DNA from: Arthrobacter sp. efr-133-R2A-120
GTDB lineage: Bacteria > Actinomycetota > Actinomycetes > Actinomycetales > Micrococcaceae
NCBI RefSeq assembly: GCF_030209835.1
Contig: NZ_JARVRF010000015.1
Location: 1 to 64,000, forward strand
Reading direction: 5' to 3'
Length of the DNA stretch: 64,000 bases
The notes beneath the pieces are model-generated. The model saw only the letters and a program-made list of their open reading frames with translations. It did no database searches and had not been told where the DNA came from. The position numbers were made by a program, and so were the translations under genes. This document shows positions 6,660-16,548 of this stretch, one piece after another; the stretch's first letter is position 1; each line of letters opens with the position of its first letter.

Positions 6660-8185
6660 GCACCACCACAACTCAGCCCGGCGGTGGCACACCCGCCGGT
6701 AGCGCCCCGGCGAGCCCCGGAAAAACGGCTGCCACCGAACTGGTGAGCTGGAAGGCCGGAATCGGGCTATCCCTGCTCGCAATCCTGGGAACCGTGCTTT
6801 TCGGGTTCATGTCCAATTCGAAATCGGCAGGCTTCGGCATTGCCGAGGCGGCCAATGAAGCCGCCTCGAGTGTTGCCGCGTTGGTCACGTTCGTCCTCGC
6901 CCTCCTGCTTTCCGTCGCACTCGGATACCTGTGGTTCGTCCGCCGTCGTTCGGGCCTGGCATCAGGTTCAGGCGCAGTGTCGGGTTCAGGAACGGTACCG
7001 GGTTGGTTGCCCCCGTCCACCGTCGCCGCCGTGGTGGTCCTCGGCCTGGCCGCGCTGGGAGTGGCGAAGGTTTCCAAGATCACGCTTCCTTCCGCGGCCA
7101 TTGGCTGGATCGCTTCGGTGATTCTCCTGGGCCTGGCCGGCTACACGGTGTACCTCACCCAGGCGAAGAAGGCCACGCCCCGCTGGGTGGGCGGTACGTT
7201 TGCCGCAGTGTTCCTCATCGGGTTCATGGTCTGGATCGTGGCCGGCGGAAACGGCGATGAGCCGTCGATCTCCCTCGCCGGACTGATCGCAGGATCCGTA
7301 ACCTTGGCCGTGCCCCTGGTCTTCGGATCCCTTTCCGGCGTCCTGTGCGAACGCGTCGGTGTGGTCAACATTGCCATTGAAGGGCAGCTCCTCCTGGGAG
7401 CGTTTTCCGCGGCCGTTGTTGCCACGGTGACGCACAATGTCTACGCCGGGCTGGTCGCGGCCGCCGTCGCCGGAGCGCTGGTTTCCTTGGTCCTGGCCGT
7501 GGTCAGCATCAAGTACCTCGTCAACCAGATCATCGTCGGCGTCGTTCTCAACGTCCTCATCAGTGGACTGACGAGCTTCCTCTTCTCGACGCTGCTGACG
7601 GCCGACCCGGATGGGCTCAACAAGCCTGGGCGCTTGCCTCCGGTGGACATTCCCTTCCTGTCCGATATCCCCGTCATCGGCCCCATCCTGTTCCACCAGT
7701 CCCTCGTGGGCTATTTGATGTACATCGCCGTGATCGTGGTCTACCTCGGCTTGTTCCACACGAAGTGGGGACTGCGCGTGCGGGCCGTCGGCGAGCACCC
7801 GCAGGCGGCCGACACCGTGGGCATCAACGTCAACCGGACCCGTTTCTGGAACGTCCTCATGGGCGGTGCGATCGCGGGCATTGGCGGCTCGTTCTTCACA
7901 CTGGTATCCGTGGACGCGTTCAGCAAGGACATGTCCGGGGGCCGCGGGTACATCGCCCTGGCGGCGCTGATCTTCGGGCGCTGGAACCCGATCGGCGCCT
8001 TCCTGGCCGCGTTGCTTTTCGGTTTCGCGGACAACCTCCAGAGCGTCATCACCATCATCGGATCGCCCGTGCCGAGCCAGTTCATGGCCATGCTGCCTTA
8101 CGCCTTGACGGTCTTCGCCGTCGCTGGATTGGTGGGCAGGTCCCGGCCGCCGGCGGCTAGCGGCATACCGTACGTCAAGGGCTGA
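6656..8185 (+). CDS. Nucleoside ABC transporter permease 2
   Basis: 509-residue partner permease (YufQ/NupQ type). The conserved part starts near residue 200 (GSLSGVLCERVGVVNIAIEGQLLLGA) and includes the RAVGEHPQAADTVGINVNRTRF docking loop. The first 200 residues add four or so hydrophobic segments with a Gly/Ser-rich linker, longer than the minimal family member. ATGA overlap with permease 1. Two different permeases plus a double ATPase give the expected heteromeric transporter. Confidence 0.9.
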   Translation: MSTTTTQPGGGTPAGSAPASPGKTAATELVSWKAGIGLSLLAILGTVLFGFMSNSKSAGFGIAEAANEAASSVAALVTFVLALLLSVALGYLWFVRRRSGLASGSGAVSGSGTVPGWLPPSTVAAVVVLGLAALGVAKVSKITLPSAAIGWIASVILLGLAGYTVYLTQAKKATPRWVGGTFAAVFLIGFMVWIVAGGNGDEPSISLAGLIAGSVTLAVPLVFGSLSGVLCERVGVVNIAIEGQLLLGAFSAAVVATVTHNVYAGLVAAAVAGALVSLVLAVVSIKYLVNQIIVGVVLNVLISGLTSFLFSTLLTADPDGLNKPGRLPPVDIPFLSDIPVIGPILFHQSLVGYLMYIAVIVVYLGLFHTKWGLRVRAVGEHPQAADTVGINVNRTRFWNVLMGGAIAGIGGSFFTLVSVDAFSKDMSGGRGYIALAALIFGRWNPIGAFLAALLFGFADNLQSVITIIGSPVPSQFMAMLPYALTVFAVAGLVGRSRPPAASGIPYVKG

Positions 8186-8187
8186 CC

Positions 8188-8598
8188 GTGGCGGTCACGG
8201 ATACCGAAGTGGACTGGGCGGCCCTCGAGGCCGCCGCGGTCGCCGCCATGGGGAAGGCCTACGCTCCGTATTCGAAGTTCCCGGTGGGGGCCGCTGCCCT
8301 CACCGAGGACGGGCGGATCGTCAGCGGCTGCAACGTCGAGAACGCCAGCTACGGACTCACATTGTGCGCCGAGTGCGCCTTGGTGGGAGACCTCCATATG
8401 GGTGGCGGCGGCAGATTACGGGCGTTCTATTGCGTCGACGCCAAGGGCAATGTCCTCATGCCGTGTGGCCGTTGCAGGCAATTGCTGTATGAATTCCGGG
8501 CACCCGGCATGCAACTCATGACAACGCAAGGCATCAAGACCATGGACCAAGTGCTGCCGGATGCCTTCGGTCCCGACAACCTGGAGGAGAACCGGTGA
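8188..8598 (+). CDS. cdd: Cytidine deaminase
   Basis: 136 residues, the normal size of the small tetrameric enzyme that converts (deoxy)cytidine to (deoxy)uridine. Zinc ligands C60, C93 and C96 and catalytic E62 lie in LCAECALV and MPCGRCRQ. Position 63 is Cys where many homologues have Arg (CAER), a variant I recall from other actinobacterial enzymes. The GTG start is 2 bp after the permease stop; the end overlaps deoA (GTGA). It processes nucleosides brought in by the transporter. Confidence 0.95.
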   Translation: MAVTDTEVDWAALEAAAVAAMGKAYAPYSKFPVGAAALTEDGRIVSGCNVENASYGLTLCAECALVGDLHMGGGGRLRAFYCVDAKGNVLMPCGRCRQLLYEFRAPGMQLMTTQGIKTMDQVLPDAFGPDNLEENR

Positions 8599-9905
8599 CA
8601 CAGACTGAAGCGTTTGATGCCGTCCAGATCATCAGCATCAAGCGGGACAAGGGCACCCTGAGCCCGGAACAGATTGACTGGACCATCGATGCCTACACCC
8701 GCGGCGTCATTGCCGACGAGCAGATGGCGGCCCTGAACATGGCGATCCTGCTCAACGGGATGGACCGCGCCGAAATCTCACGCTGGACCGAGGCGATGAT
8801 CGCCTCGGGCGAGCGGATGGACTTCTCCAGCCTCCGGCGTCCCGACGGCGGCATGAAAGCCACCACGGACAAACACTCCACCGGGGGTGTCGGGGACAAA
8901 ATCACGCTTCCGCTGGCGCCGTTGGTGGCGGTCTTTGGAGTGGCGGTTCCCCAGCTTTCCGGCAGGGGACTGGGCCACACGGGAGGCACCCTCGACAAGC
9001 TCGAAGCAATCCCAGGTTGGCGGGCGAACCTGAGCAACGAGGAAATCCTGGCCCAGCTGCAGGACGTTGGTGCCGTCATCTGCGCCGCCGGCACGGGTTT
9101 GGCGCCAGCGGACAAGAAGCTCTATGCCCTGCGCGACGTCACGGGCACGGTGGAAGCCATTCCCCTGATTGCCTCGTCCATCATGAGCAAGAAGATCGCC
9201 GAGGGCACGGGGTCCCTTGTGCTCGACGTGAAGGTGGGTTCCGGCGCGTTCATGAAGGATGAAGCCCGTGCCCGCGAGCTGGCCGAAACCATGGTGGCCC
9301 TGGGCAAGGACGCGGGCGTCAATACGGTGGCCCTCCTGACCAACATGGGCACCCCGCTGGGCTTGACTGCGGGCAATGCCATCGAGGTGGAGGAATCGGT
9401 GGAGGTGCTTGCGGGCGGCGGCCCGGAAGACGTCGTCGAGCTGACCATCAGGCTCGCCGAGGAGATGCTTGCCTGCGCCGGAGTGCACGACGCCGACCCC
9501 GCGGCCGCCCTCAAGGACGGCCGCGCGATGGACGTCTGGAACCGCATGATCGAAGCCCAAGGGGGCGATCCGCGTGCCGCACTGCCGGTGGCCAAGGAAT
9601 CCGAGATCATCCCGGCGCCGGCCGACGGCGTCCTGGTGGAGCTCGACGCTTTGTCCGTGGGCGTGGCGGCGTGGCGTCTCGGCGCCGGACGTGCCCGGAA
9701 GGAGGACGTCGTCCAGGCCGGTGCAGGGGTGCGGATGCACGCCAAACCGGGTGCCTTGGTCCGGGCGGGGGAGCCACTCATGACCCTCCTGACCGACACC
9801 CCGGAGAAGTTCGAAAGGGCCAAGGAAGCCTTGGAAGGAGCCGTACTCATCGCGCCGGAAGGCTCACGGCCTGCGCAGCGGCTCATCATCGACCGGATCT
9901 CCTAG
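8595..9905 (+). CDS. deoA: Thymidine/pyrimidine-nucleoside phosphorylase
   Basis: 436-residue nucleoside phosphorylase II family enzyme that splits thymidine or uridine with phosphate to the base and (deoxy)ribose-1-phosphate. The glycine-rich family motifs are intact: KHSTGGVGDKITL near 94 and SGRGLGHTGGTLDKLEAIPG near 121. The GTG start overlaps the cdd stop. Last gene of the uptake operon: import, deamination of cytidine, then phosphorolysis. Specificity between thymidine-only and broad pyrimidine use cannot be assigned from sequence. Confidence 0.94.
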   Translation: MTQTEAFDAVQIISIKRDKGTLSPEQIDWTIDAYTRGVIADEQMAALNMAILLNGMDRAEISRWTEAMIASGERMDFSSLRRPDGGMKATTDKHSTGGVGDKITLPLAPLVAVFGVAVPQLSGRGLGHTGGTLDKLEAIPGWRANLSNEEILAQLQDVGAVICAAGTGLAPADKKLYALRDVTGTVEAIPLIASSIMSKKIAEGTGSLVLDVKVGSGAFMKDEARARELAETMVALGKDAGVNTVALLTNMGTPLGLTAGNAIEVEESVEVLAGGGPEDVVELTIRLAEEMLACAGVHDADPAAALKDGRAMDVWNRMIEAQGGDPRAALPVAKESEIIPAPADGVLVELDALSVGVAAWRLGAGRARKEDVVQAGAGVRMHAKPGALVRAGEPLMTLLTDTPEKFERAKEALEGAVLIAPEGSRPAQRLIIDRIS

Positions 9906-9909
9906 GCTG

Positions 9910-9942
9910 GTCTCCCGGGCATTTTTGGGATGCCCGGGAGAC
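9910..9942 (+). terminator. Terminator hairpin after deoA
   Basis: Perfect 13-bp stem, GTCTCCCGGGCAT at 9910-9922 with 9930-9942, loop TTTTGGG, 5 bp after the stop codon. It ends the nucleoside operon. There is no downstream T-run, as is common in high-GC actinobacteria. Confidence 0.85.
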
Positions 9943-9971
9943 AATCCCTGCGGCCATTCGTTAGGAAGACC

Positions 9972-10622
9972 GTGCAAGCCATCAACGACTTCATCCTCGC
10001 GGCAGCCGGGCAGCCCTGGGTTTTGCTTCTCGTGCTTGCCTGCTGCGTGATCGACGGATTCTTCCCGCCCATTCCCAGCGAGTCGGTGGTGGTGGGACTC
10101 GCGGCCGTCTCCGCGACCGCAGGGGTACCTAACGCATGGCTGCTGATCCTCGTGGGCGCCCTCGGGGCTTTCACGGGAGACAACATCGCCTACTTGATCG
10201 GCCGCAAGATAGGTGTTCGACGCTGGCGGTGGATGCGTTCCCAAAGGATGCAGGGCGCCTTCCGTTGGGCTGGGCGGGAACTTCGACGCCGGGCAGCGTC
10301 TCTGATCATGGTGGCCCGGTTCATCCCCATCGGCCGGGTGGCGGTCAACCTCACAGCCGGTGCAACCCATTTCTCGCACGGCATGTTCGTGGCACTCACG
10401 GCTATGTCTGCCGTTCTGTGGGCCAGCTACTCGGTGGCCATCGGTTTGTTCTTCGGCCAGTGGTTCGAACACAACCACCTGCTCGGAGCGATCATCGCGA
10501 TCATCGCGGCCGTCATCCTGGGAATCATCGTGGACCGGGTCATCAGCAAAGTCCGCGGTGCCACGCCCGCCACCGAAGAGGACGAAGAAACCGGAGAGCC
10601 CGAAGAGGAACCCGTCATATAG
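9972..10622 (+). CDS. DedA-family membrane protein (paralogue 1)
   Basis: 216 residues from GTG at 9972, preceded by AGGAAG. Family hallmarks: DGFFPPIPSES near 26-36, GDNIAYLIGRKIG near 70-82, and an ARFIPIGRVAVNLTAG segment. Several DedA (SNARE-associated) proteins recycle undecaprenyl phosphate across the membrane; that role is a family inference here. The C-terminus is acidic. The start is supported by paralogy: aligned from this codon, residues 13-16 (GQPW) coincide exactly with those of the next gene read from its own GTG. Confidence 0.88.
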   Translation: MQAINDFILAAAGQPWVLLLVLACCVIDGFFPPIPSESVVVGLAAVSATAGVPNAWLLILVGALGAFTGDNIAYLIGRKIGVRRWRWMRSQRMQGAFRWAGRELRRRAASLIMVARFIPIGRVAVNLTAGATHFSHGMFVALTAMSAVLWASYSVAIGLFFGQWFEHNHLLGAIIAIIAAVILGIIVDRVISKVRGATPATEEDEETGEPEEEPVI

Positions 10623-10627
10623 CGAGG

Positions 10628-10677
10628 CGGAGCCAAGGTGGCGGATCTCCTCCTTGAGTATGACCCGCTTGGCTCCG
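10628..10677 (+). terminator. Inverted repeat after DedA 1
   Basis: CGGAGCCAAG at 10628-10637 is exactly complementary to 10668-10677, with a 30-nt loop, starting 6 bp after the stop. Terminator-like, but the loop is long. Confidence 0.4.
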
Positions 10678-10839
10678 GAAGATCCCTCCACGGGGGGATG
10701 CTTCCATTCCACCTTTGGAGCTAGCCTTAAATTGTGTTCTCCGCGGCTGGGGCGTAGCGAACGACGCTCCGGCCGTGGGACACTGGATAGCGATCTGTGT
10801 CACGCAACCGTGTGACTTTCCTTGAGGAGCAATGCCTGC

Positions 10840-11547
10840 GTGGAATTCATGAACCACATGCTCGAGCATGCCGCCGGGCAACCGTGGATCTACCCGGTGC
10901 TCCTGGTTTTCTTTTTCATCGACGGCTTTGCCACGATCCTTCCCAGTGAGACCGCGATTGTCGGGCTCTCGGCTTTGGCAATGCACCGGGGCGAGCCCAA
11001 TCTGTGGCTCCTCGGCGCTACGGCCTTGGTCGGTGCTATGGCCGGCGACAACACGGCCTACATGCTGGGCCGCAAGATCGGCTTGGACCGCTGGAAATGG
11101 ATGCGCAAGCCGAAGGTCCAGAAGATGTTCGCCTGGGCACACTACGAGCTGGACAAGCGCGGCGCAGTCCTTATCTTCACCGCCCGGTACATACCCTGGG
11201 GCCGTGTGGCGGTGAACTACGTCGCCGGACAGACTGGATTCCGACACAAGACCTTCTTCTGGCTGGATGCCTTCGCCTGCTTCACCTGGGTAGGCTATTC
11301 GATCGGCGTTGGATCCCTTGCCGGCCACTGGGTGCACAACAACCCGCTCCTGGGCGTCGGGATTGCCGTGGCATTCGCCGTGGTGCTCGGCGTCATTGTG
11401 GACCACACCTTGCGTTGGTGGCACAAGCACCTCGAAAAGAAGGACGGCGAGAAGAGGGAAGCAGCTTCCGCGGAAGCAGCCGCAGCCGACGCAGCCACCG
11501 CGGTTAACGCGACGGCCGGCGTCGACCGCTCAAACCCTGCTGGCTAA
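10840..11547 (+). CDS. DedA-family membrane protein (paralogue 2)
   Basis: 235 residues from GTG at 10840 (GAGGAG at 10824-10829 upstream). Same blocks as the preceding gene: AAGQPW, FFIDGFATILPSETAIVG, GDNTAYMLGRKIG, ARYIPWGRVAVNYVAGQTGF. It differs in an Ala-rich C-terminal tail. A tandem duplication with divergence is the simplest explanation. A 217-bp gap with its own leader suggests separate transcription from paralogue 1. Confidence 0.88.
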   Translation: MEFMNHMLEHAAGQPWIYPVLLVFFFIDGFATILPSETAIVGLSALAMHRGEPNLWLLGATALVGAMAGDNTAYMLGRKIGLDRWKWMRKPKVQKMFAWAHYELDKRGAVLIFTARYIPWGRVAVNYVAGQTGFRHKTFFWLDAFACFTWVGYSIGVGSLAGHWVHNNPLLGVGIAVAFAVVLGVIVDHTLRWWHKHLEKKDGEKREAASAEAAAADAATAVNATAGVDRSNPAG

Positions 11548-11572
11548 GCTTCTTCCGTCCCCCTAGAGTTGA

Positions 11573-12730
11573 GTGGTGACTGAGCCCATTGTTGATGCCG
11601 CCCCTGCCCTTGACTTCGACCTGAAGAGCCTGCCGAAGGTTTCCCTTCACGACCACTTGGACGGGGGACTGCGCCCGGCCACCATCATCGAGCTGGCGGA
11701 GGCCGTCGGCCACACCCTGCCTTCCACGGATCCCGTAGCGCTGGGCCAGTGGTTCCGTGAGTCCGCGGACTCCGGTTCTTTGGTCCGATACCTCGAAACC
11801 TTCGACCACACGATCGCTGTCATGCAGACCAAGGAAGGCCTGGCGCGCGTCGCCAAGGAGTTCGTTGAGGACCTGGCTGACGACGGCGTCGTCTACGGCG
11901 AGATCCGTTGGGCACCTGAACAGCACCTGCAGAAGGGCCTCACCCTCGACGAGGTTGTGGACGCGGTCCAGGAAGGGCTCGACGCCGGCGTCGACGCCGT
12001 TGAGGAGTCCGGCCGCCAGATCCAGGTGGGCCAGCTCATCACGGCGATGCGGCACGCGGACCGCGGCCAGGAAATTGCCGAACTCGCCGTACGACACCGC
12101 TACAACGGTGCTGTCGGCTTCGACATCGCCGGAGCCGAAGACGGCTTCCTGCCTTCCCGTTTCAAGGACGCCTTCACCTACCTGGCCGAGCACAATTTTC
12201 CGGCTACCGTCCACGCCGGCGAAGCCGCGGGCCTGGACAGCATCCAGTCCGCCCTCGTGGACGGCCGTGCCCTGCGCTTGGGCCACGGCGTGCGCATCGC
12301 CGAGGACATCACCGTTGAATTCGAAGATGCCGAGGGCGAAGAAGCCGACGACGACGCCGAGGACACCGTTGGCATGGTCACCTTGGGTGAGGTGGCCGGC
12401 TGGGTCCGCGACCGCGGAATCGCGCTGGAGATCTGCCCCTCGTCCAACCTGCAGACCGGCGCAATCGCGAACTTCGGCGAAGGCATCGAGAACCACCCGC
12501 TGGACATGCTGTACCAGCTGGGCTTCAACGTCACCATCAACACGGACAACCGGCTCATGAGCGGCGTGACGCTGACCGATGAATTCGAGCTTCTCGTGGA
12601 GACCTTCGACTACGACCTCGACGACCTCCTCGAACTGACCCTCAACGCTGCCGAGTCCTCGTTCCTGCCGTTGGACGAAAAAGAAGCGTTGGTGGAGTAC
12701 ATCAACGACGCCTACGCCAACCTTGGCTAA
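11573..12730 (+). CDS. add: Adenosine deaminase
   Basis: 385-residue metal-dependent amidohydrolase that turns (deoxy)adenosine into (deoxy)inosine. Zinc and catalytic residues are all visible: H26 and H28 in SLHDHLDGG, H214 and E217 in VHAGEA, H238 in LGHG, D325 in TINTDN. An acidic stretch at about 250-264 (DAEGEEADDDAED) interrupts the fold between the HG motif and the C-terminal strands. Two adjacent GTG codons (11573, 11576) can start it. Its place beside the nucleoside operon fits purine salvage. Confidence 0.95.
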   Translation: MVTEPIVDAAPALDFDLKSLPKVSLHDHLDGGLRPATIIELAEAVGHTLPSTDPVALGQWFRESADSGSLVRYLETFDHTIAVMQTKEGLARVAKEFVEDLADDGVVYGEIRWAPEQHLQKGLTLDEVVDAVQEGLDAGVDAVEESGRQIQVGQLITAMRHADRGQEIAELAVRHRYNGAVGFDIAGAEDGFLPSRFKDAFTYLAEHNFPATVHAGEAAGLDSIQSALVDGRALRLGHGVRIAEDITVEFEDAEGEEADDDAEDTVGMVTLGEVAGWVRDRGIALEICPSSNLQTGAIANFGEGIENHPLDMLYQLGFNVTINTDNRLMSGVTLTDEFELLVETFDYDLDDLLELTLNAAESSFLPLDEKEALVEYINDAYANLG

Positions 12731-12764
12731 ACAAACTCCCGCAGGCGCAGCCTCTGAAAGTCCC

Positions 12765-13508
12765 ATGACAGTGCTCGGTGGGCCCACGGCAGCCGGGGTC
12801 CCCGGCCGAGCTTGCGAGGTTGGGGAGCTGCTGGGGAGAATTGCCTCTTTGCGAGAGCACTGTCCGTGGATGGGTGCGTTGACCCACGAATCGCTCGTCG
12901 AGTACCTGATCGAGGAAGCGTACGAAGTGGTCGATTCGATCGAAGCCGGTGCGTCCGGTTCCGATACTGCCGACGAACTCCGCGGCGAGCTGGGCGACGT
13001 GCTGCTTCAAGTGGTACTCCACGCCCGGCTCGCCGAGGAGCAAGGACAGTTCACCTTCGACGACGTCGCCCGCACCATCACAGAGAAGATGGTGCGGCGC
13101 AATCCGCATGTCTTCAAGCCGGACGGATCCTTGCAGGATTCCTTCCCGGCCACCGTGGAGGAGATCGTCGAAAAGTGGGATGCCGTGAAGAAGGCCGAAA
13201 AACCCGGGCGTTCGGATCCCTTCGAAGGCATTCCACCCCACCTTCCTGCCCTCGCGCTCGCGCAAAAGTCGCTTGACCGTGCCGAGCGCGCGGAGCGCTC
13301 GGGCGGCCCGGAACGCAGCAGCCGTCCAGTCGCGGCGGTGGAGGTTCCCGACTCCGAAGCTGCGCTTGGAGACTTGCTGCTTGCCGTCGTCGCGGGCTCG
13401 CGGGAGAAGGGTTTCGACGCCGAAAGGGCCTTGCGCGGTGCCGTCCGCCGCTACCAGGGGCGGGACGGCGAAGCCACAAAACGTGAGGAGCCCGACGCTG
13501 TTCCGTAA
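12765..13508 (+). CDS. mazG: Nucleoside triphosphate pyrophosphohydrolase MazG
   Basis: All-alpha NTP pyrophosphohydrolase that hydrolyses (d)NTPs, including oxidised ones, to NMP and PPi. The metal-binding EExxE/ExxD pattern is clear in EYLIEEAYEVVDSIE and ELRGELGDVLLQVVLHARLAEEQ, after the CPWMGALTHESL lead-in. 247 residues from the ATG at 12765; an in-frame TTG at 12723, overlapping the add stop, would add 14 residues. The C-terminal half lacks a complete second MazG domain. Orthologous position to mycobacterial mazG just before eno. Confidence 0.88.
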   Translation: MTVLGGPTAAGVPGRACEVGELLGRIASLREHCPWMGALTHESLVEYLIEEAYEVVDSIEAGASGSDTADELRGELGDVLLQVVLHARLAEEQGQFTFDDVARTITEKMVRRNPHVFKPDGSLQDSFPATVEEIVEKWDAVKKAEKPGRSDPFEGIPPHLPALALAQKSLDRAERAERSGGPERSSRPVAAVEVPDSEAALGDLLLAVVAGSREKGFDAERALRGAVRRYQGRDGEATKREEPDAVP

Positions 13509-14882
<1,374 letters not shown>

Positions 14883-14900
14883 TATCCGCTGAAACAGCTG

Positions 14901-14936
14901 ACCGGTGGCTATGGTGGAAAGACCATAGCCACCGGT
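14901..14936. terminator. Strong terminator after enolase
   Basis: Perfect 15-bp stem (14901-14915 with 14922-14936) around GGAAAG. AAACAG upstream and CTGTTT downstream extend the pairing, so a T-tract follows in both directions. Confidence 0.92.
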
Positions 14937-15040
14937 TCTGTTTAACGAAATGTGCGAGCACTTCGGGCAAACCGCAGGCTCCGTGAGGCACGCAACGCGC
15001 AGCAACCCGCCAGGCAAGCACCAGGCATTACAGGAGTGTC

Positions 15041-15775
15041 ATGGCCACCCGCCGCCCCAAGGTCCCACGGGCAGATGCCCTGGGCCGCTCGCCCCAAAAG
15101 AACCCCGACGGCGGCCATGTCATCCGTGCCGACTTCGGCGAGTCCCGCAAGGCAACCGCCCAGCAAGAGACCCAAGTTCAAGTCGGGTCCAGGGCGCCGT
15201 CCAATTCCAAAGCCGAAGGCAGCACCCAAAGCAAGGGCCAGCCTGGCTCCAAGACTGGTTCTGCCGCGAAATCGGGACGTTCGCTTCCGGGCGGGCCGGG
15301 CAACACCCCGGTTGTCGGCAAGGCATCCAACAAAACGTCGGGTGCGGGCTCCGCCCACCCCGAGAAGGACCACAGCGCGCGACCCGTGCCCGCGAAGGCG
15401 TTCTCCGGCCGCATGCTTGCCCTGGCCGTGGTGATGATAGCGATCACCATCATGCTCGCGCCGACGGTCAAGATCTGGTTGGAGAAAAAGGCGGAAATCT
15501 CCGGCCTGGAAGCCGACATCGCGAGCAAACAGGCCGAGCAGGCCAGCCTCCAGAAGCAGATCACACGGTGGCAGGACCCGAACTACGTGAAACAACAAGC
15601 CCGGGACCGCATTAACATGGTTATGCCGGGTGAAGCTGGCTACTGGGTGTTTGGTGGAGATGTTCCCGCCGGCACGCCGGGTGGGAGCACCAGTTCAGGA
15701 GCTTCCGGAAGCCCGTCCAACCTGCCATGGGTGGACGGCCTGTGGGAATCCATCAGGCGCTCGGCAACAGACTAG
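15041..15775 (+). CDS. DivIC/FtsB-family septum formation protein
   Basis: 244 residues: a long basic, Ser/Gly-rich cytoplasmic N-terminus (about 1-120), one membrane span near 125-143 (MLALAVVMIAITIMLAPTV), then a coiled coil (WLEKKAEISGLEADIASKQAEQ) and the family segment WQDPNYVKQQARDRINMVMPGEAGYWVFG. Such proteins link FtsL and FtsQ in the divisome. Same position as the DivIC-like gene after eno in mycobacteria. The extended N-terminus is typical of actinobacterial versions. Confidence 0.88.
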   Translation: MATRRPKVPRADALGRSPQKNPDGGHVIRADFGESRKATAQQETQVQVGSRAPSNSKAEGSTQSKGQPGSKTGSAAKSGRSLPGGPGNTPVVGKASNKTSGAGSAHPEKDHSARPVPAKAFSGRMLALAVVMIAITIMLAPTVKIWLEKKAEISGLEADIASKQAEQASLQKQITRWQDPNYVKQQARDRINMVMPGEAGYWVFGGDVPAGTPGGSTSSGASGSPSNLPWVDGLWESIRRSATD

Positions 15776-15831
15776 ACGCGGTGCCCGCCGCCGTCGCGCC
15801 CTGATGGGAGCGGCCAAAAAGGGCAGGAAGG

Positions 15832-16548
15832 ATGGCAGCGCCAGTGGAAGACAACTCGGCACCTGCATCGCAGGAATCCCGCAAGCCATCAGCACATGAT
15901 CTCGAAATCCTCAGCCGCCAGCTCGGACGGCCGGTGCGCGACGTCGTCGAAATCCCGGCGCGCTGCGTCTGCGGCAACCCGCTGGTCGCTGCAACCGCTC
16001 CGCGCTTGAGCAACGGCACCCCGTTTCCCACGGCGTTCTACTTGACGCACCCCGTCATCACCGCTGCCGTGTCGCGGTTGGAAGCCGGCGGGCTCATGAA
16101 TGAGATGAACGAGCGGCTCACGGCTGACGAGCCTTTGGCTGCGGCTTACAGGACCGCCCACGAAGCCTATCTCCGGGCGCGTGACGAGATAGCCGGACGT
16201 GCCGGTACAGGGGATGTTCCAGAGATCGCCGGAGTGTCGGCCGGCGGCATGCCCACCCGCGTCAAATGCCTGCACGTGCTGGTCGGCCAGTCCCTGGCAG
16301 CCGGTCCCGGGATCAATCCGCTCGGCGACGAGGCCATCGAGGCGATCAGCGAATGGTGGACCGCGGACCGCTGCTATTGCGACGGCGCGTGGGACAGTGC
16401 GGGGGAGGCCCCGTCCAGGGACCTCAGCCGCCACGGACCGCAGGGCTTGCCGGACATCGTGGGCCGTCCCGCCCCCGTCCGCAAATCCAAGTCCTCCCAC
16501 GCAACAGAGCCATCGGGAGAGCCAGCCGCAGGGGAGCTCAACGTATGA
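15832..16548 (+). CDS. DUF501 domain protein
   Basis: 238 residues of the actinobacterial DUF501 family, function unknown. Conserved blocks: LSRQLGRPVRDVVEIPARCVCGNP with a CxC pair, GTPFPTAFYLTHP, and RVKCLHVLVGQSLAAGPGINPLGDEA; a further CYC sits near residue 182. The cysteines hint at metal or redox chemistry but that is only a guess. Start ATG at 15832 abuts AGGAAGG; an in-frame GTG at 15844 is the alternative. Stop overlaps the next gene (ATGA), and the family is almost always next to a Ppx/GppA gene. Confidence 0.85.
   Translation: MAAPVEDNSAPASQESRKPSAHDLEILSRQLGRPVRDVVEIPARCVCGNPLVAATAPRLSNGTPFPTAFYLTHPVITAAVSRLEAGGLMNEMNERLTADEPLAAAYRTAHEAYLRARDEIAGRAGTGDVPEIAGVSAGGMPTRVKCLHVLVGQSLAAGPGINPLGDEAIEAISEWWTADRCYCDGAWDSAGEAPSRDLSRHGPQGLPDIVGRPAPVRKSKSSHATEPSGEPAAGELNV

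Noticed and set aside
10797..10817. CRP-like site before the second DedA gene
   Set aside because: The half-sites GTCAC/GTGAC are in the reverse order of a TGTGA-N6-TCACA site and the spacing is wrong.
16266..16544. N-terminal extension of the Ppx/GppA frame
   Set aside because: The extra 93 codons overlap DUF501, are Arg/Pro-rich and not conserved-looking; the ATGA start at 16545 puts the DCGTNS motif at the normal place.
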